Source of the DNA: Micromonospora costi
Lineage (GTDB): Bacteria > Actinomycetota > Actinomycetes > Mycobacteriales > Micromonosporaceae
Reading direction: 5' to 3'
NCBI RefSeq assembly: GCF_003626655.1
Contig: NZ_RBAN01000003.1
Location: forward strand, 558,001-622,000
Length of the DNA: 64,000 nt
The position numbers and the translations under genes were made by a program. Below the pieces are notes generated by a model. It saw nothing but the letters and a program-made list of their open reading frames with translations, ran no database searches and was not told the DNA's origin. Shown piece after piece: positions 39,792 to 55,323 of the stretch (position 1 is the stretch's first letter; each line of letters begins with the position of its first letter).

Positions 39792-40649
39792 TCAGCCCTC
39801 CTGCTGCGTTTCTGCCGCGGCGGCGACGGCGGCGGGATCCACCGCGTCCCCACTCGGCGTCTCGGCCTGCTGCGCGAGCGTGGTCGCGGCAGCCCGGCCG
39901 GCCTCGGTACCGCCGGCGGTCGTGCCGGACGAACCCGACCGACCACGGCGCGGCCGCTCGGGCCGGTCGCCACGGTCACGGCGCGGGCGCGACGGACCGG
40001 CCTCGGCCGGGGCCTCCCGACCCGGGACCGCGTCACCCTTGTAGATCCAGACCTTCACGCCGATCCGGCCGAAGGTGGTACGGGCCTCGAAGAAGCCGTA
40101 CTCGATGTTGGCCCGCAGCGTGTGCAGCGGCACCCGGCCCTCGCGGTAGAACTCGGTCCGGCTCATCTCGGCGCCGCCCAGACGGCCCGAGACCTGGACC
40201 CGGATGCCCTTGCAGACCGGGTTCTTCATGGCCGACTGCATGGCCTTGCGCATCGCCCGACGGAAGCTGACCCGGCTGGACAGCTGCTCGGCCACGCCCT
40301 GCGCGACCAGCTGAGCGTCCGACTCGGGGCTCTTCACCTCGATGATGTTGAGCTGCACCTGCTTGCCGGTCAGCTTCTCCAGTTCCCCGCGGATCCGGTC
40401 GGCCTCCGCACCCTTACGGCCGATGACGATGCCCGGCCGGGCGGTGTGGATGTCGACGCGGACCCGGTCCCGGGTGCGCTCGATGTCGACCTTGGAAATG
40501 CCGGCGCGCTCCAGGCCCTTGGACATCATCCGGCGGATCTTCACGTCCTCGCCGATGTAGTCCTTGTAGAGCTTGTCCGCGAACCAGCGGGACTTCCAGT
40601 CGGTCGAGATACCGAGCCGGAACCCAGTGGGGTGAACCTTCTGACCCAT
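39792..40649 (-). CDS. rpsC: 30S ribosomal protein S3
   Basis: mRNA-entry protein, 285 residues. KH domain [19 protein letters not shown] and C-terminal domain [20 protein letters not shown] are clear. After about residue 215 comes an Arg/Pro/Ala-rich extension ([19 protein letters not shown] and on) of about 70 residues, longer than in enterobacteria. ATG 40649 overlaps the rplV stop by one base. Confidence 0.98.
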   Translation of the reverse strand: MGQKVHPTGFRLGISTDWKSRWFADKLYKDYIGEDVKIRRMMSKGLERAGISKVDIERTRDRVRVDIHTARPGIVIGRKGAEADRIRGELEKLTGKQVQLNIIEVKSPESDAQLVAQGVAEQLSSRVSFRRAMRKAMQSAMKNPVCKGIRVQVSGRLGGAEMSRTEFYREGRVPLHTLRANIEYGFFEARTTFGRIGVKVWIYKGDAVPGREAPAEAGPSRPRRDRGDRPERPRRGRSGSSGTTAGGTEAGRAAATTLAQQAETPSGDAVDPAAVAAAAETQQEG

Positions 40650-41104
40650 TACTCCGCGCCCTCCGTGTTGCTCTGCGTCTCGGCCGGCGCGGCCTGCTTC
40701 GCCGGAGCCGTCTTCTTCGCGGCCTTGCGCGGCGCGGCCGGCGCGACGGCCTCGACCGCCACCGTGATGTGGCAGGTGCGCTTGCGGATCCGGTACGCCC
40801 GGCCCTGCGCCCGCGGCTGGAACCGCTTCATGGTCGGGCCCTCGTCCACGAACGCCTCGCTGACGAGCAACGCGTCGGGGTCCAGCCGCTCGTTGTTCTC
40901 CGCGTTGGCGATCGCGCTGGCGAGCACCTTGTACACCTGCTCGCTCGCAGCCTGCGGCGCGAACTGCAGCACCGTGAGCGCCTCCTTCGCGGGCAGGCCG
41001 CGGACGAGGTTGACCACCCGGCGCGCCTTCATCGGCGAGATGCGCACGTACCGCGCAACCGCCCGCGCGCCCGGAAGCACCGGAGCGTCGCCCTTTCCTG
41101 GCAT
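40649..41104 (-). CDS. rplV: 50S ribosomal protein L22
   Basis: Tunnel-lining protein, 151 residues. [20 protein letters not shown] and the beta-hairpin region [22 protein letters not shown] are diagnostic; residues there that affect macrolide action look wild type. The last about 37 residues are an Ala/Lys/Pro tail typical of actinomycetes. Confidence 0.98.
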   Translation of the reverse strand: MPGKGDAPVLPGARAVARYVRISPMKARRVVNLVRGLPAKEALTVLQFAPQAASEQVYKVLASAIANAENNERLDPDALLVSEAFVDEGPTMKRFQPRAQGRAYRIRKRTCHITVAVEAVAPAAPRKAAKKTAPAKQAAPAETQSNTEGAE

Positions 41105-41144
41105 CGCTGTAACCCCTTGATCCTCTATCCGTATGCCCGCGGCG

Positions 41145-41426
41145 TCAGCGCCGACGGCTCTTCCGGTCGTCCTTCTCGTGACCCTTGAACGTGCGGGTCA
41201 GCGCGAACTCGCCGAGCTTGTGCCCGACCATCGCCTCGGTCACGAACACCGGGACGTGCTTGCGTCCGTCGTGCACCGCGATCGTGTGCCCGAGCATCTC
41301 CGGGATGATCATCGAGCGCCGCGACCAGGTCTTGATGACGTTCTTGGAGCCCTTGTCGTTCTGCGTCTCCACCTTCTTGAGCAGGTGGTCGTCGACGAAC
41401 GGGCCCTTCTTCAGGCTGCGAGGCAT
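41145..41426 (-). CDS. rpsS: 30S ribosomal protein S19
   Basis: Head protein of the small subunit, 93 residues: [19 protein letters not shown] ... [17 protein letters not shown] 41426 with AGGAGAG upstream. Confidence 0.98.
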   Translation of the reverse strand: MPRSLKKGPFVDDHLLKKVETQNDKGSKNVIKTWSRRSMIIPEMLGHTIAVHDGRKHVPVFVTEAMVGHKLGEFALTRTFKGHEKDDRKSRRR

Positions 41427-41441
41427 AAGTCAGCTCTCCTG

Positions 41442-42281
41442 TTAGCCGCGCTTGCGGGTGGCGTAGCGGCGGCGGACGATCAGCCGGTCACTCGGCTGGC
41501 CCTTACGACGGGTGCGCCCCTCGGGCTTACCCTGCGGGTTGACCGGGTGGCGACCACCGGAGGTCTTACCCTCACCACCACCGTGCGGGTGGTCCACCGG
41601 GTTCATGGCGACACCACGGACGGTCGGGCGCTTGCCCTTCCACCGCATACGGCCGGCCTTACCCCAGTTGATGTTCGACTGGTCGGCGTTGCCGATCTCG
41701 CCCACGCTCGCGCGGCAGCGCACGTCGACGCGCCGGATCTCACCGGACGGCATACGCAGGGTCGCGTACGCGCCCTCACGGCCGAGCAGCTGGATGCCGA
41801 CGCCCGCCGAGCGGGCCAGCTTGGCGCCGCCGCCCGGACGCAGCTCCACGTTGTGGATCGTGGTACCGACCGGGATGTTGCGCAGCGGCAGGTTGTTGCC
41901 CGGCTTGATGTCGGCGCTCGGACCCGACTCGACGGTGTCGCCCTGCTTCAGGTCCTTCGGCGCGATGATGTAGCGCTTCTCGCCGTCGGCGTAGTGCAGC
42001 AGCGCGATACGCGCGGTGCGGTTCGGGTCGTACTCGATGTGGGCGACCTTCGCCGGCACGCCGTCCTTGTCGACCCGCTTGAAGTCGATCAGGCGGTACT
42101 GGCGCTTGTGGCCACCACCGTGGTGCCGCGTGGTGATCCGGCCGTGGGCGTTGCGCCCGCCCTTCTTCGGCAGCGGAGCCAGCAGCGACTTCTCGGGCGT
42201 CGACCGGGTGATCTCGGCGAAGTCGGCGACGCTGGAGCCGCGCCGGCCCGGCGTCGTCGGCTTGTACTTACGGATAGCCAT
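41442..42281 (-). CDS. rplB: 50S ribosomal protein L2
   Basis: Peptidyl-transferase-centre protein, 279 residues; [17 protein letters not shown], the [14 protein letters not shown]-type segment and the conserved [21 protein letters not shown] with its catalytic-site His are present. Ends ATRKRG, full length. Confidence 0.99.
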   Translation of the reverse strand: MAIRKYKPTTPGRRGSSVADFAEITRSTPEKSLLAPLPKKGGRNAHGRITTRHHGGGHKRQYRLIDFKRVDKDGVPAKVAHIEYDPNRTARIALLHYADGEKRYIIAPKDLKQGDTVESGPSADIKPGNNLPLRNIPVGTTIHNVELRPGGGAKLARSAGVGIQLLGREGAYATLRMPSGEIRRVDVRCRASVGEIGNADQSNINWGKAGRMRWKGKRPTVRGVAMNPVDHPHGGGEGKTSGGRHPVNPQGKPEGRTRRKGQPSDRLIVRRRYATRKRG

Positions 42282-42293
42282 TGTCTACACCCC

Positions 42294-42596
42294 TCAGCTG
42301 ACCGGGCCGCCGAAGGCCTCGATACGGTCACCGTCAGCCAGCTTCACCATCGCCCGCTTGGTGTCCTTGCGCTTACCGAACCCGGTACGGGTCCGCTTGC
42401 GCTTGCCCTCGCGGTTGAGCGTGTTGACCGTCAGGACGCGGACGTTGAAGATCTGCTGGATAGCGATCTTGATCTCGGTCTTGTTCGCGTCCGGGTGCAC
42501 CAGGAAGGTGTACCAGTTGCGGTTCAGCTCGCTGTAGCTCTTCTCCGAGACGACCGGCGCCACGATGATGTCGCGCGGGTCGGCGATCGTGCTCAC
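42294..42596 (-). CDS. rplW: 50S ribosomal protein L23
   Basis: Tunnel-exit docking site for trigger factor and SRP, 100 residues; [21 protein letters not shown] and [22 protein letters not shown] 42596 overlaps the rplD stop (GTGA). Confidence 0.98.
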   Translation of the reverse strand: MSTIADPRDIIVAPVVSEKSYSELNRNWYTFLVHPDANKTEIKIAIQQIFNVRVLTVNTLNREGKRKRTRTGFGKRKDTKRAMVKLADGDRIEAFGGPVS

Positions 42597-43243
42597 TTGC
42601 CACCCTCCTCGGTGGTCTCGGCGGGAACACCGAGGAACTCGTCCAGGGCGTCCTTCGTGAAGACCACGTCGTCGGCCACCAGCACGTCGTACGTGTTCAG
42701 CTGGCCGGCCTCGATCAGGTGCACCCGCGGCTCGTTGCGCAGCGACACCCAGTTCAGCTCGTCGGTGCTGCTCAGCACGACCAGGACCCGCCGGGCCGTG
42801 GTCAGCTTCGCCAGCGTGGCCAGAGCGGCCTTGGTCGACGGCGTCTCGCCGGAGACGAACGCCTCGACGACGTGCACCTGGCCGGCGCGGGCCCGGTCGG
42901 AGAGGGCGCCACGCAGGGCGGCGGCCTTCATCTTCTTCGGGGTCCGCTGGCTGTAGTCGCGCGGCACGGGACCGTGCACCACGCCACCGCCGGCGAACTG
43001 CGGCGCGCGGATCGAGCCCTGCCGGGCGCGACCGGTGCCCTTCTGCTTGTACGGCTTCTTGCCCCCACCGGCGACCTCGCCGCGGGTCTTGGCCTTGTGC
43101 GTGCCCTGCCGGGCCGCCGCCAGCTGGGCCACCACGACCTGGTGCATCAGCGCGACGTTGGCCTGGGCGTCGAAGATGTCGGCCGGCAGCTCCACGGAGC
43201 CGGTCTTCGTGCCTTCGACGTTGAGGACGTCAACGGTGGTCAC
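42593..43243 (-). CDS. rplD: 50S ribosomal protein L4
   Basis: 216 residues. The tunnel loop [25 protein letters not shown] is diagnostic (given in part here: [17 protein letters not shown]). GTG 43243 overlaps the rplC stop by four bases. In enterobacteria L4 represses the S10 operon through its leader; the leader here is at 44226-44573. Confidence 0.98.
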   Translation of the reverse strand: MTTVDVLNVEGTKTGSVELPADIFDAQANVALMHQVVVAQLAAARQGTHKAKTRGEVAGGGKKPYKQKGTGRARQGSIRAPQFAGGGVVHGPVPRDYSQRTPKKMKAAALRGALSDRARAGQVHVVEAFVSGETPSTKAALATLAKLTTARRVLVVLSSTDELNWVSLRNEPRVHLIEAGQLNTYDVLVADDVVFTKDALDEFLGVPAETTEEGGK

Positions 43244-43905
43244 TTGGCCGCACCGCCCTTCTTCGCCTTGGTCTTGGCCGCGGTGCGGACCAGGACCAGC
43301 GCGCCCTTGGGACCGGGGATGGCACCGCGGACGAGCAGGAGGTTGTTCTCGGTGTCGACCGCCTGGACGGTCAGGTTCTGGACGGTGTAGCGCACGCCGC
43401 CCATCCGGCCCGCCATCCGGGTGCCCTTGAAGACACGACCCGGGGTGGCGCAGGCGCCGATCGAGCCGGGCGAACGGTGCTTGCGCTCGACACCGTGGCT
43501 GGCGCGCAGACCGTGGAAGCCGTGCCGCTTCATCGGGCCGGCGTAGCCCTTGCCCTTGGTCTTGCCGGTCACGTCGATCGACATGCCGACCGGGAACTCC
43601 TCGACCGTGACCTCCTGGCCCGGCGAGTAGTCGGCGGCGTCGGTGGTGCGCAGCTCGACGATGTGCCGGCGCGGCGCCACCTCGGCCTTGGCGTAGTGCC
43701 CGCTGATCGGCTTCTTGACCTTCCGCGGGTCGATCGCGCCGTACGCCAACTGGATCGCGGAGTAACCGTCCTTGTCGGCGTCACGAACCTGGCTGACGAC
43801 GCACGGGCCGGCCTGCACCACGGTCACGGGCACAACGCGGTTGTTGTCCCAGACCTGGGTCATGCCGAGCTTGGCGCCCAGGATCCCCTTAACTTGCCTG
43901 TCCAT
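43240..43905 (-). CDS. rplC: 50S ribosomal protein L3
   Basis: 221 residues. [41 protein letters not shown] and the peptidyl-transferase loop [11 protein letters not shown] are diagnostic. ATG 43905, 11 bases after rpsJ. Confidence 0.98.
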   Translation of the reverse strand: MDRQVKGILGAKLGMTQVWDNNRVVPVTVVQAGPCVVSQVRDADKDGYSAIQLAYGAIDPRKVKKPISGHYAKAEVAPRRHIVELRTTDAADYSPGQEVTVEEFPVGMSIDVTGKTKGKGYAGPMKRHGFHGLRASHGVERKHRSPGSIGACATPGRVFKGTRMAGRMGGVRYTVQNLTVQAVDTENNLLLVRGAIPGPKGALVLVRTAAKTKAKKGGAAK

Positions 43906-43916
43906 TTGTCCGGTCC

Positions 43917-44225
43917 CTACAGCTTGATCTCGATGTCGACGCCAGCCGGCAGGTCGAGGCGCATGAGCGAGTCGACCGTCTTGGGGGTCGGGTCGATGAT
44001 GTCGATCAGCCGCTTGTGCGTACGCATCTCGAAGTGCTCGCGCGAGTCCTTGTACTTGTGCGGCGAGCGGATGACGCAGAAACGGTTGATCTCCGTGGGC
44101 AGCGGCACCGGGCCCGCGACCTGCGCCCCGGTACGCGTCACCGTCTCGACGATCTTCCGAGCCGAGGAGTCGACGACCTCGTGGTCATAGGCCTTGAGCC
44201 GGATGCGGATCTTCTGTCCCGCCAT
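43917..44225 (-). CDS. rpsJ: 30S ribosomal protein S10
   Basis: Small-subunit head protein and NusE antitermination factor, 102 residues from ATG 44225 ([19 protein letters not shown]). [24 protein letters not shown] is diagnostic. First gene of the S10 operon. An upstream in-frame start at 44381 is in the leader and is not supported. Confidence 0.98.
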
Positions 44226-44573
44226 GGTGGCTTCTGTTCCTTCTCTCGATGCCGCTGTGTTGCGGGCACCTGTACCGGCTGGCACAGGCCCACTTCGCCG
44301 ACCCCCGCGGTCGGGCGTGTCGCGCCCTCGGGCCAGGCTCCGCCCCGGGCTCCGGAGCGGTCCGACCACGCGGTGGGTCATGGCGCCGGCCGCGGTGATC
44401 GCGACCTGGACGCCGTGCGAGGGTGGTTGGCGGCCGGGCCGCCAACCACCCTGCGCTCAGCTGTCCCGCCGTCCGGAGGTTCGACTCAGCCGAACACGGA
44501 CGGCGAACTGCCGTTACGCAACCTGACTAGTATGCCGCACGACCGGCGGCGGGTCTAATCGGGGTTACCTAGC
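44226..44573 (-). promoter_or_regulatory. tuf-rpsJ gap: tuf terminator and S10 operon leader
   Basis: No gene seen. GGGTGGTTGGCGGC (44421-44434) pairs perfectly with GCCGCCAACCACCC (44438-44451), a 14-bp hairpin about 125 bases after tuf. An AT-rich patch ACTAGTATG at 44525-44534 gives possible minus -10 boxes (CATACT or TACTAG), but it lies upstream of that hairpin, so the S10 leader would have to read through it; a promoter closer to rpsJ was not found. This arrangement suggests either tuf termination or leader attenuation. Confidence 0.5.
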
Positions 44574-45767
44574 TCACTTGATGATCTTGGTGACAAACCC
44601 GGCGCCGACGGTGCGGCCACCCTCGCGGATCGCGAACTTCAGGTTCTCCTCCATGGCGATGGGCTGGATCAGCTTCACCGTCATGGTGGTGTTGTCACCC
44701 GGCATGACCATCTCGGTGCCCTCGGGGAGCGTGACGACACCGGTGACGTCCGTGGTCCGGAAGTAGAACTGCGGACGGTAGTTCTGGAAGAACGGGGTGT
44801 GCCGGCCACCCTCCTCCTTGGAGAGGATGTAGACGGTCGCCTCGAACTCCGTGTGCGGGGTCGTGGTGCCCGGCTTGATGACCACCATGCCGCGCTCGAC
44901 GTCCTCGCGCTTGATGCCACGCAGCAGCAGACCGACGTTCTCACCCGCGCGGGCCTCGTCGAGCAGCTTGCGGAACATCTCGATACCGGTGCAGACCGTC
45001 TTCTGCGACTTGTCGCGGATACCGACGATCTCCACCTCCTCGTTCGGCTTGAGCACGCCGCGCTCGACGCGACCGGTGACGACGGTGCCACGACCGGTGA
45101 TCGTGAAGACGTCCTCGATCGGCATCAGGAACGGCTTGTCGGTCTCGCGCTCCGGCTGCGGGATCGCGGTGTCGACAGCGGTCATCAGGTCCATCAGCTT
45201 CTGGGTCCACTCGGGGTCACCCTCGAGGGCCTTCAGCGCGGACACCCGGACGACCGGCAGGTCGTCACCCGGGTACTCCTGCGAGGAGAGCAGCTCGCGG
45301 ACCTCGAGCTCGACGAGCTCCAGGAGCTCCTCGTCGTCGACCATGTCGCTCTTGTTGAGCGCCACGACGATGTACGGCACGCCGACCTGGCGGGCCAGCA
45401 GCACGTGCTCGCGGGTCTGCGGCATCGGGCCGTCGGTCGCCGCGACCACCAGGATCGCGCCGTCCATCTGGGCGGCACCGGTGATCATGTTCTTGATGTA
45501 GTCGGCGTGACCGGGGCAGTCGACGTGCGCGTAGTGCCGCGCCTCGGTCTGGTACTCGACGTGCGCGATCGAGATCGTGATGCCGCGGGCCTTCTCCTCC
45601 GGCGCCTTGTCGATCTCGTCGAACGGCGTGTACGGGTTCAGGTCCGGGTACTGGTCGTGCAGGACCTTGGTGATGGCCGCCGTCAGCGTCGTCTTACCGT
45701 GGTCGATGTGACCAATGGTGCCGATGTTGACGTGCGGCTTAGTCCGCTCGAACTTCGCCTTCGCCAC
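44574..45767 (-). CDS. tuf: Elongation factor Tu
   Basis: GTPase that brings aminoacyl-tRNA to the ribosome, 397 residues. P-loop GHIDHGKT at 19-26, DCPGHADY and NKSD in order, and the beta-barrel domains with [13 protein letters not shown]. The GTG at 45767 has AGGAGG 6 bases upstream. The 215 bases before it contain a possible -10 TAGGCT but no clear -35. It ends the str operon. Residues linked to kirromycin resistance were not examined individually. Confidence 0.99.
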   Translation of the reverse strand: MAKAKFERTKPHVNIGTIGHIDHGKTTLTAAITKVLHDQYPDLNPYTPFDEIDKAPEEKARGITISIAHVEYQTEARHYAHVDCPGHADYIKNMITGAAQMDGAILVVAATDGPMPQTREHVLLARQVGVPYIVVALNKSDMVDDEELLELVELEVRELLSSQEYPGDDLPVVRVSALKALEGDPEWTQKLMDLMTAVDTAIPQPERETDKPFLMPIEDVFTITGRGTVVTGRVERGVLKPNEEVEIVGIRDKSQKTVCTGIEMFRKLLDEARAGENVGLLLRGIKREDVERGMVVIKPGTTTPHTEFEATVYILSKEEGGRHTPFFQNYRPQFYFRTTDVTGVVTLPEGTEMVMPGDNTTMTVKLIQPIAMEENLKFAIREGGRTVGAGFVTKIIK

Positions 45768-45922
45768 TGGTGTCCTCCTGTGGACTGTTTGGTTCGTACG
45801 CCCGGCGCGCCGTTCGGCGCTTAGGACTCTGTCGACAGCCTTTCCGACCTTCCGGCCGGAGAGCTTCTCGTGGGTTCTGCGGCGGTGAAGCCTACAGGCC
45901 CGGTCTCACGCAACCCGTCCGT

Positions 45923-45957
45923 GGTGGCCGCGGGCGGGAACACCTCCCGCGACCACC
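45923..45957 (-). terminator. Hairpin between fusA and tuf
   Basis: GGTGGCCGCGGG (45923-45934) and CCCGCGACCACC (45946-45957) pair with one mismatch around an 11-base loop, 26 bases after the fusA stop. May lower read-through into tuf or protect the fusA 3' end. Confidence 0.5.
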
Positions 45958-45982
45958 GACGGTTCATCAGCTCAGGTGAGCG

Positions 45983-48079
<2,097 letters not shown>

Positions 48080-48153
48080 TTCAATCCCTACTTATCGTCG
48101 TCTCGACTCAACTGGTGGCGGTTCCGGCGCCGATCGGCGCCGGAACCAGGGTG

Positions 48154-48624
48154 TTACCAGCGGTAGTGCGCGAAGGCCTTGTTGGACTCGGCCATCTTGT
48201 GCGTGTCCTCGCGCCGCTTCACGGCGGCACCGAGGCCGTTGCTCGCGTCCAGCAGCTCGTTCATGAGCCGCTCGATCATGGTCTTCTCACGGCGGGCACG
48301 CGCGTAGGTGACCAGCCAGCGCAGACCCAGGGTGGTCGCGCGGGCCGGGCGCACCTCGACCGGCACCTGGTAGGTCGCGCCACCGACACGGCGGCTGCGC
48401 ACCTCGAGCGTCGGCTTCACGTTGTCCATCGCCCGCTTCAGGGTGACGACCGGGTCGGTGCCGGACTTCTCGCGGCAGCCCTCCAGGGCCGCGTACACGA
48501 TGTGCTCGGCGAGCTGCCGCTTGCCGCGGAGCAGGATCTTGTTCACCAGCTGGGTGACCAGCGGCGAGTTGTACACCGGGTCAGCGACCAGCGGCCGCCG
48601 CGGAGCGGGTCCCTTACGCGGCAT
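48154..48624 (-). CDS. rpsG: 30S ribosomal protein S7
   Basis: 16S 3'-domain assembly protein, 156 residues: [18 protein letters not shown] ... [13 protein letters not shown]. In enterobacteria it represses the str operon. ATG 48624, one base after the rpsL stop. Confidence 0.98.
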   Translation of the reverse strand: MPRKGPAPRRPLVADPVYNSPLVTQLVNKILLRGKRQLAEHIVYAALEGCREKSGTDPVVTLKRAMDNVKPTLEVRSRRVGGATYQVPVEVRPARATTLGLRWLVTYARARREKTMIERLMNELLDASNGLGAAVKRREDTHKMAESNKAFAHYRW

Positions 48625-48625
48625 G

Positions 48626-49000
48626 TCAGCTCTTCTCCTTCTTCGCGCCGTAGCGGCTGCGCGCCTGCTTGCGGTTACGGACGCCCTGGGTGTCCAGCGA
48701 ACCGCGGACGATCTTGTAACGCACGCCGGGGAGGTCCTTCACACGGCCGCCACGAACGAGCACGATCGAGTGCTCCTGGAGGTTGTGCCCGACACCGGGG
48801 ATGTAGGCGGTCACCTCGATCTGGCTGCTGAGCTTGACACGAGCGACCTTGCGCAGCGCCGAGTTCGGCTTCTTCGGGGTGGTGGTGTACACGCGGGTGC
48901 ACACGCCGCGCCGCTGAGGGGATCCCTTCAGCGCCGGGGTCTTGGTCTTGCTCGTCTTCGCCTGGCGGCCCTTTCGGACCAGCTGCTGGATCGTGGGCAC
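48626..49000 (-). CDS. rpsL: 30S ribosomal protein S12
   Basis: Decoding-centre protein, 124 residues. Lys43 ([10 protein letters not shown]) and Lys88 ([13 protein letters not shown]), the positions changed in streptomycin-resistant mutants, are both wild type, so the sequence predicts streptomycin sensitivity at S12. ATG at 49000; first gene of the str operon behind a long leader. Confidence 0.99.
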   Translation of the reverse strand: MPTIQQLVRKGRQAKTSKTKTPALKGSPQRRGVCTRVYTTTPKKPNSALRKVARVKLSSQIEVTAYIPGVGHNLQEHSIVLVRGGRVKDLPGVRYKIVRGSLDTQGVRNRKQARSRYGAKKEKS

Positions 49001-49296
49001 CGGGTTTCTCCGCTCCCTTCGGCCGCGAGGTCGCGACCGCGCCGTCTGCCGTAGCCGACCGGGTGATCGGCTCTCCTACATTCCGACCAGGGCCACCTCG
49101 CGGAGGTCCCGGCACCCGCGGTCGGGCGTGTCGCCCAGCTCACGGGTTCCGGTGCCGACGCTGACGCCCGCACCGGGTCTGTCACCGGCACGCGGGTGGC
49201 CCCACGCCGGATCTTTGGCTTTGCCGTGCTGCCGCCCGATCTCCGAACCACCGGATCCAGCGCACGCACGAGTTGCCCGGGCTGGCCCGGGCACAA
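49001..49296 (-). promoter_or_regulatory. Long untranslated leader of the str operon
   Basis: About 296 bases from the predicted start point to rpsL with no gene. It is Arg-codon rich in all frames but has no ribosome-site-started ORF. A leader this long may hold a protein-binding fold; I could not define one. The gap continues to 49562 with the promoter below and short GGTCC-type direct repeats at about 49540-49562. Confidence 0.45.
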
Positions 49297-49302
49297 GGGG
49301 AA

Positions 49303-49331
49303 AGGTTACCTACCACAGCCGCCCAGGTCAA
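49303..49331 (-). promoter_or_regulatory. Promoter of the str operon (rpsL-rpsG-fusA-tuf)
   Basis: TTGACC (49326-49331) and TAACCT (49303-49308), exactly 17 bases apart on minus: a textbook SigA-type promoter. A second -10-like TACACT lies upstream at 49415-49420 without a good -35. Confidence 0.7.
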
Positions 49332-49562
49332 AACGGAGTGGTCCGCCGAACCACGCCGCCGCGGCCGTCGGGTCTGTCCCGCCTGCGCGCCCCTGATGGG
49401 CACCTACGCGTACAAGTGTACCGGCTTCCCCGGAGTACGGCCCGTCGGCCCCGTGAGCCCACCGGACCCCACCGGCACCTGTCGCCCCGATCCGGGCGGC
49501 CGGGCCGGTCGGCGTGACCGGACTCACGCCACCCGGGTCCGGTCAGGTCCGGTCCGGTCCGG

Positions 49563-50777
49563 TCACGTCAGCGAGATCACCAGGGCCAGGACCAGGCCGA
49601 GCAGGCTGAGGCCGAGACCGACTCCCCCACAGCTCACCCCGGCCACCGCCAACCCGCGCCCGGTGAACCGCACCGCCGGCGGCGGCGCCGGTCGACGGAT
49701 CTGCCGCAGGGCGAGCAGCCCGGCGACGACCGCGCCCGCGCCGGTCAACGTACCGAGCACCGTGAACGCGCCGGCGGCCCAGACACCGGTCCAACTCGAA
49801 CCGACCACCCCGAAGCAGATGACCAGCAGCGAGACCAGGATCGAGACAGTGCCCGCCACCAGCGAGCCGACCGCCAACCCGGAGGTGACCGGCGGGACGT
49901 CGAGGTGCACCACACCGAACGGGGTGCCGTCCACCGACTCGATCCGCTTCGGCGGCAGGCGCTGGGCGTCCGTCGGCGGTGGCGGCGGACGCCACCCGGA
50001 CGGCGCCGCCCCCCACTGGCCCGGCGCAGCCCAGCCACCGTGCGGGCCTTGACCGCCGTGCGGCCCCCATCCCGGAGCGGCGTACGGACCCGAGCCGGGA
50101 GCGCCGTGCGGTGCCGGAGCCCCGTACGGACCCGCCCCGGGAACACCGTGCGGAGCGCCGTGCGGTCCCGACCCCGGAGCACCCTGCGGACCCGGCGCGG
50201 GACCGCCATACGGGCTCGACAACGGAGCGCCGTGCGGCGGCATCGGGGGCGCTCCCCAGCTCGGGGCCCCCGGCGTCGGTGCCGGTGGCGCACCCCAGCC
50301 GCCCGGGGCCGGGGACGGACCCCAGCCCGGAGCCGGTGCGCCCAACGGCGTGGGCGGGGCACCCCAGGCCGGGGGCGACGGCGGTGCGGCCGGCGATGGC
50401 GTACCCCCGCCGGCGTCACCGCCAGCCGGCGCGGACGCCGACGACGGGCCGGAACCGGGCGGCGTCGCGGGCTCGGAACCCGGCACGGACCCCGGAGCCG
50501 GCGCGGGATCGGACGTCGGCGCGGACGGCGGGCCAGGGTCGGGTGACGGAGACGGCGCGGGACCGCCCACCGGCTGGCCGGCTGCGGACGACGGGTCCGC
50601 CGGCGGCGTCGCCGGGCTCGACGACCGTGCCGGCGGGCCGAACGGAAGCGGCTCGGAGAACGGCCGCGAAGGATCACCCGCGGCGTCCGCCGGAGCGTCG
50701 TGCCCCGGCGCAGCGGCGTCGGGGAGGTCGGAGGGCCGTGCGGGATCACCCGACGGGGGCCGCGCCGGATCCGTCAC
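49563..50777 (-). CDS. Pro/Gly-rich DUF4190-type membrane protein
   Basis: 404 residues from the GTG at 50777, which has AGGAGG 5 bases upstream; a GTG at 50822 lacks one. The first about 280 residues are disordered, Pro/Ala/Gly/Ser-rich with GAPxxGP/YGAPxPHGAP repeats and several Trp. Then a short folded segment (KRIESVDGTPFGVVHLDVPP) leads to four hydrophobic helices (LAVGSLVAGTVSILVSLLVI, AGAFTVLGTLTGAGAVVAGLLAL, GLAVAGVSCGGVGLGLSLLGLVLAL) typical of DUF4190. Function unknown; it sits between rpoC and rpsL but is likely not part of either operon. Confidence 0.8.
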   Translation of the reverse strand: MTDPARPPSGDPARPSDLPDAAAPGHDAPADAAGDPSRPFSEPLPFGPPARSSSPATPPADPSSAAGQPVGGPAPSPSPDPGPPSAPTSDPAPAPGSVPGSEPATPPGSGPSSASAPAGGDAGGGTPSPAAPPSPPAWGAPPTPLGAPAPGWGPSPAPGGWGAPPAPTPGAPSWGAPPMPPHGAPLSSPYGGPAPGPQGAPGSGPHGAPHGVPGAGPYGAPAPHGAPGSGPYAAPGWGPHGGQGPHGGWAAPGQWGAAPSGWRPPPPPTDAQRLPPKRIESVDGTPFGVVHLDVPPVTSGLAVGSLVAGTVSILVSLLVICFGVVGSSWTGVWAAGAFTVLGTLTGAGAVVAGLLALRQIRRPAPPPAVRFTGRGLAVAGVSCGGVGLGLSLLGLVLALVISLT

Positions 50778-50884
50778 GAATTCCTCCTCCACGACTTCCC
50801 CGCCATCGACGTGACGGGACACCGGTCAGGCTACCGCCGGGCGCGGGCCCGCCCGCGCCGGGCGCGGCGCGCTCCCCCGGCCGG

Positions 50885-51253
50885 TCAGTCGACGTTCGAC
50901 GGGTAGTCGTGCCCGAACGGCGCCTCGGTCAGCCGGACCACGGCGACCACCACGACGGCCACCACGGCCACCGCGACCAGGACGAGGCCCGTCCAGGCCA
51001 GCCGCTCACCCCGCCGCAGCCAGGCCGCGCCGGTCAGGAAGCCCCCCGAGGCGTACGCCTCCCGGCGCGCCTGGCGGGCGAGGTGCAGCGCCACCGTGGC
51101 TGGTACCACCCCACCGACGAACAGACCGGTCAGCGCCGCGAACAGCCCGAGCGCGAAGACGGCCTTCGCCTTCGTGGCGCGTACCGGCTCGGGGTCGAGC
51201 GGGTGGCGCGGCCCCTCCTGGGCGACGGGCACCGGCCAGGGCGTGGTCGTCAT
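50885..51253 (-). CDS. Small two-helix membrane protein, DUF4190-like
   Basis: 122 residues, ATG 51253. A first helix AVFALGLFAALTGLFVGGVVPATVALHLARQARREAYASGG in outline (the LARQARRE motif after helix 1 is a DUF4190 hallmark) and a second TGLVLVAVAVVAVVVVAVV are seen; the C-terminus is FGHDYPSNVD. It lies 107 bases upstream of the larger DUF4190-type gene, and the two probably form a unit. Function unknown. Confidence 0.78.
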   Translation of the reverse strand: MTTTPWPVPVAQEGPRHPLDPEPVRATKAKAVFALGLFAALTGLFVGGVVPATVALHLARQARREAYASGGFLTGAAWLRRGERLAWTGLVLVAVAVVAVVVVAVVRLTEAPFGHDYPSNVD

Positions 51254-51299
51254 GTCCCCATCATGCCCAACGGGTGCGCCGCGCGTACGGGTCCGGACG

Positions 51300-51335
51300 C
51301 GACGAGGCCCCCGGCGGATGCCGGGGGCCTCGTCG
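51300..51335 (-). terminator. Terminator of rpoBC
   Basis: CGACGAGGCCCCCGGC (51300-51315) pairs perfectly with GCCGGGGGCCTCGTCG (51320-51335), 16 bp with a GGAT loop, 10 bases after the rpoC stop. Confidence 0.85.
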
Positions 51336-51345
51336 TTCGTGCTGC

Positions 51346-55233
<3,888 letters not shown>

Positions 55234-55323
55234 GTTATATATCCCTCACACGTCGCTTTGTTGCGCCAGCAGCTCATCGGGGTCGGGCCCCGGGGGCGGT
55301 CGCCCGCCCCCGGAGGCTCGACG

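Noticed and set aside
49540-49562. GGTCC direct repeats near the end of the DUF4190-type gene
   Set aside because: Five-base repeats in a GC-rich tract; no iteron, terminator or element features could be supported.
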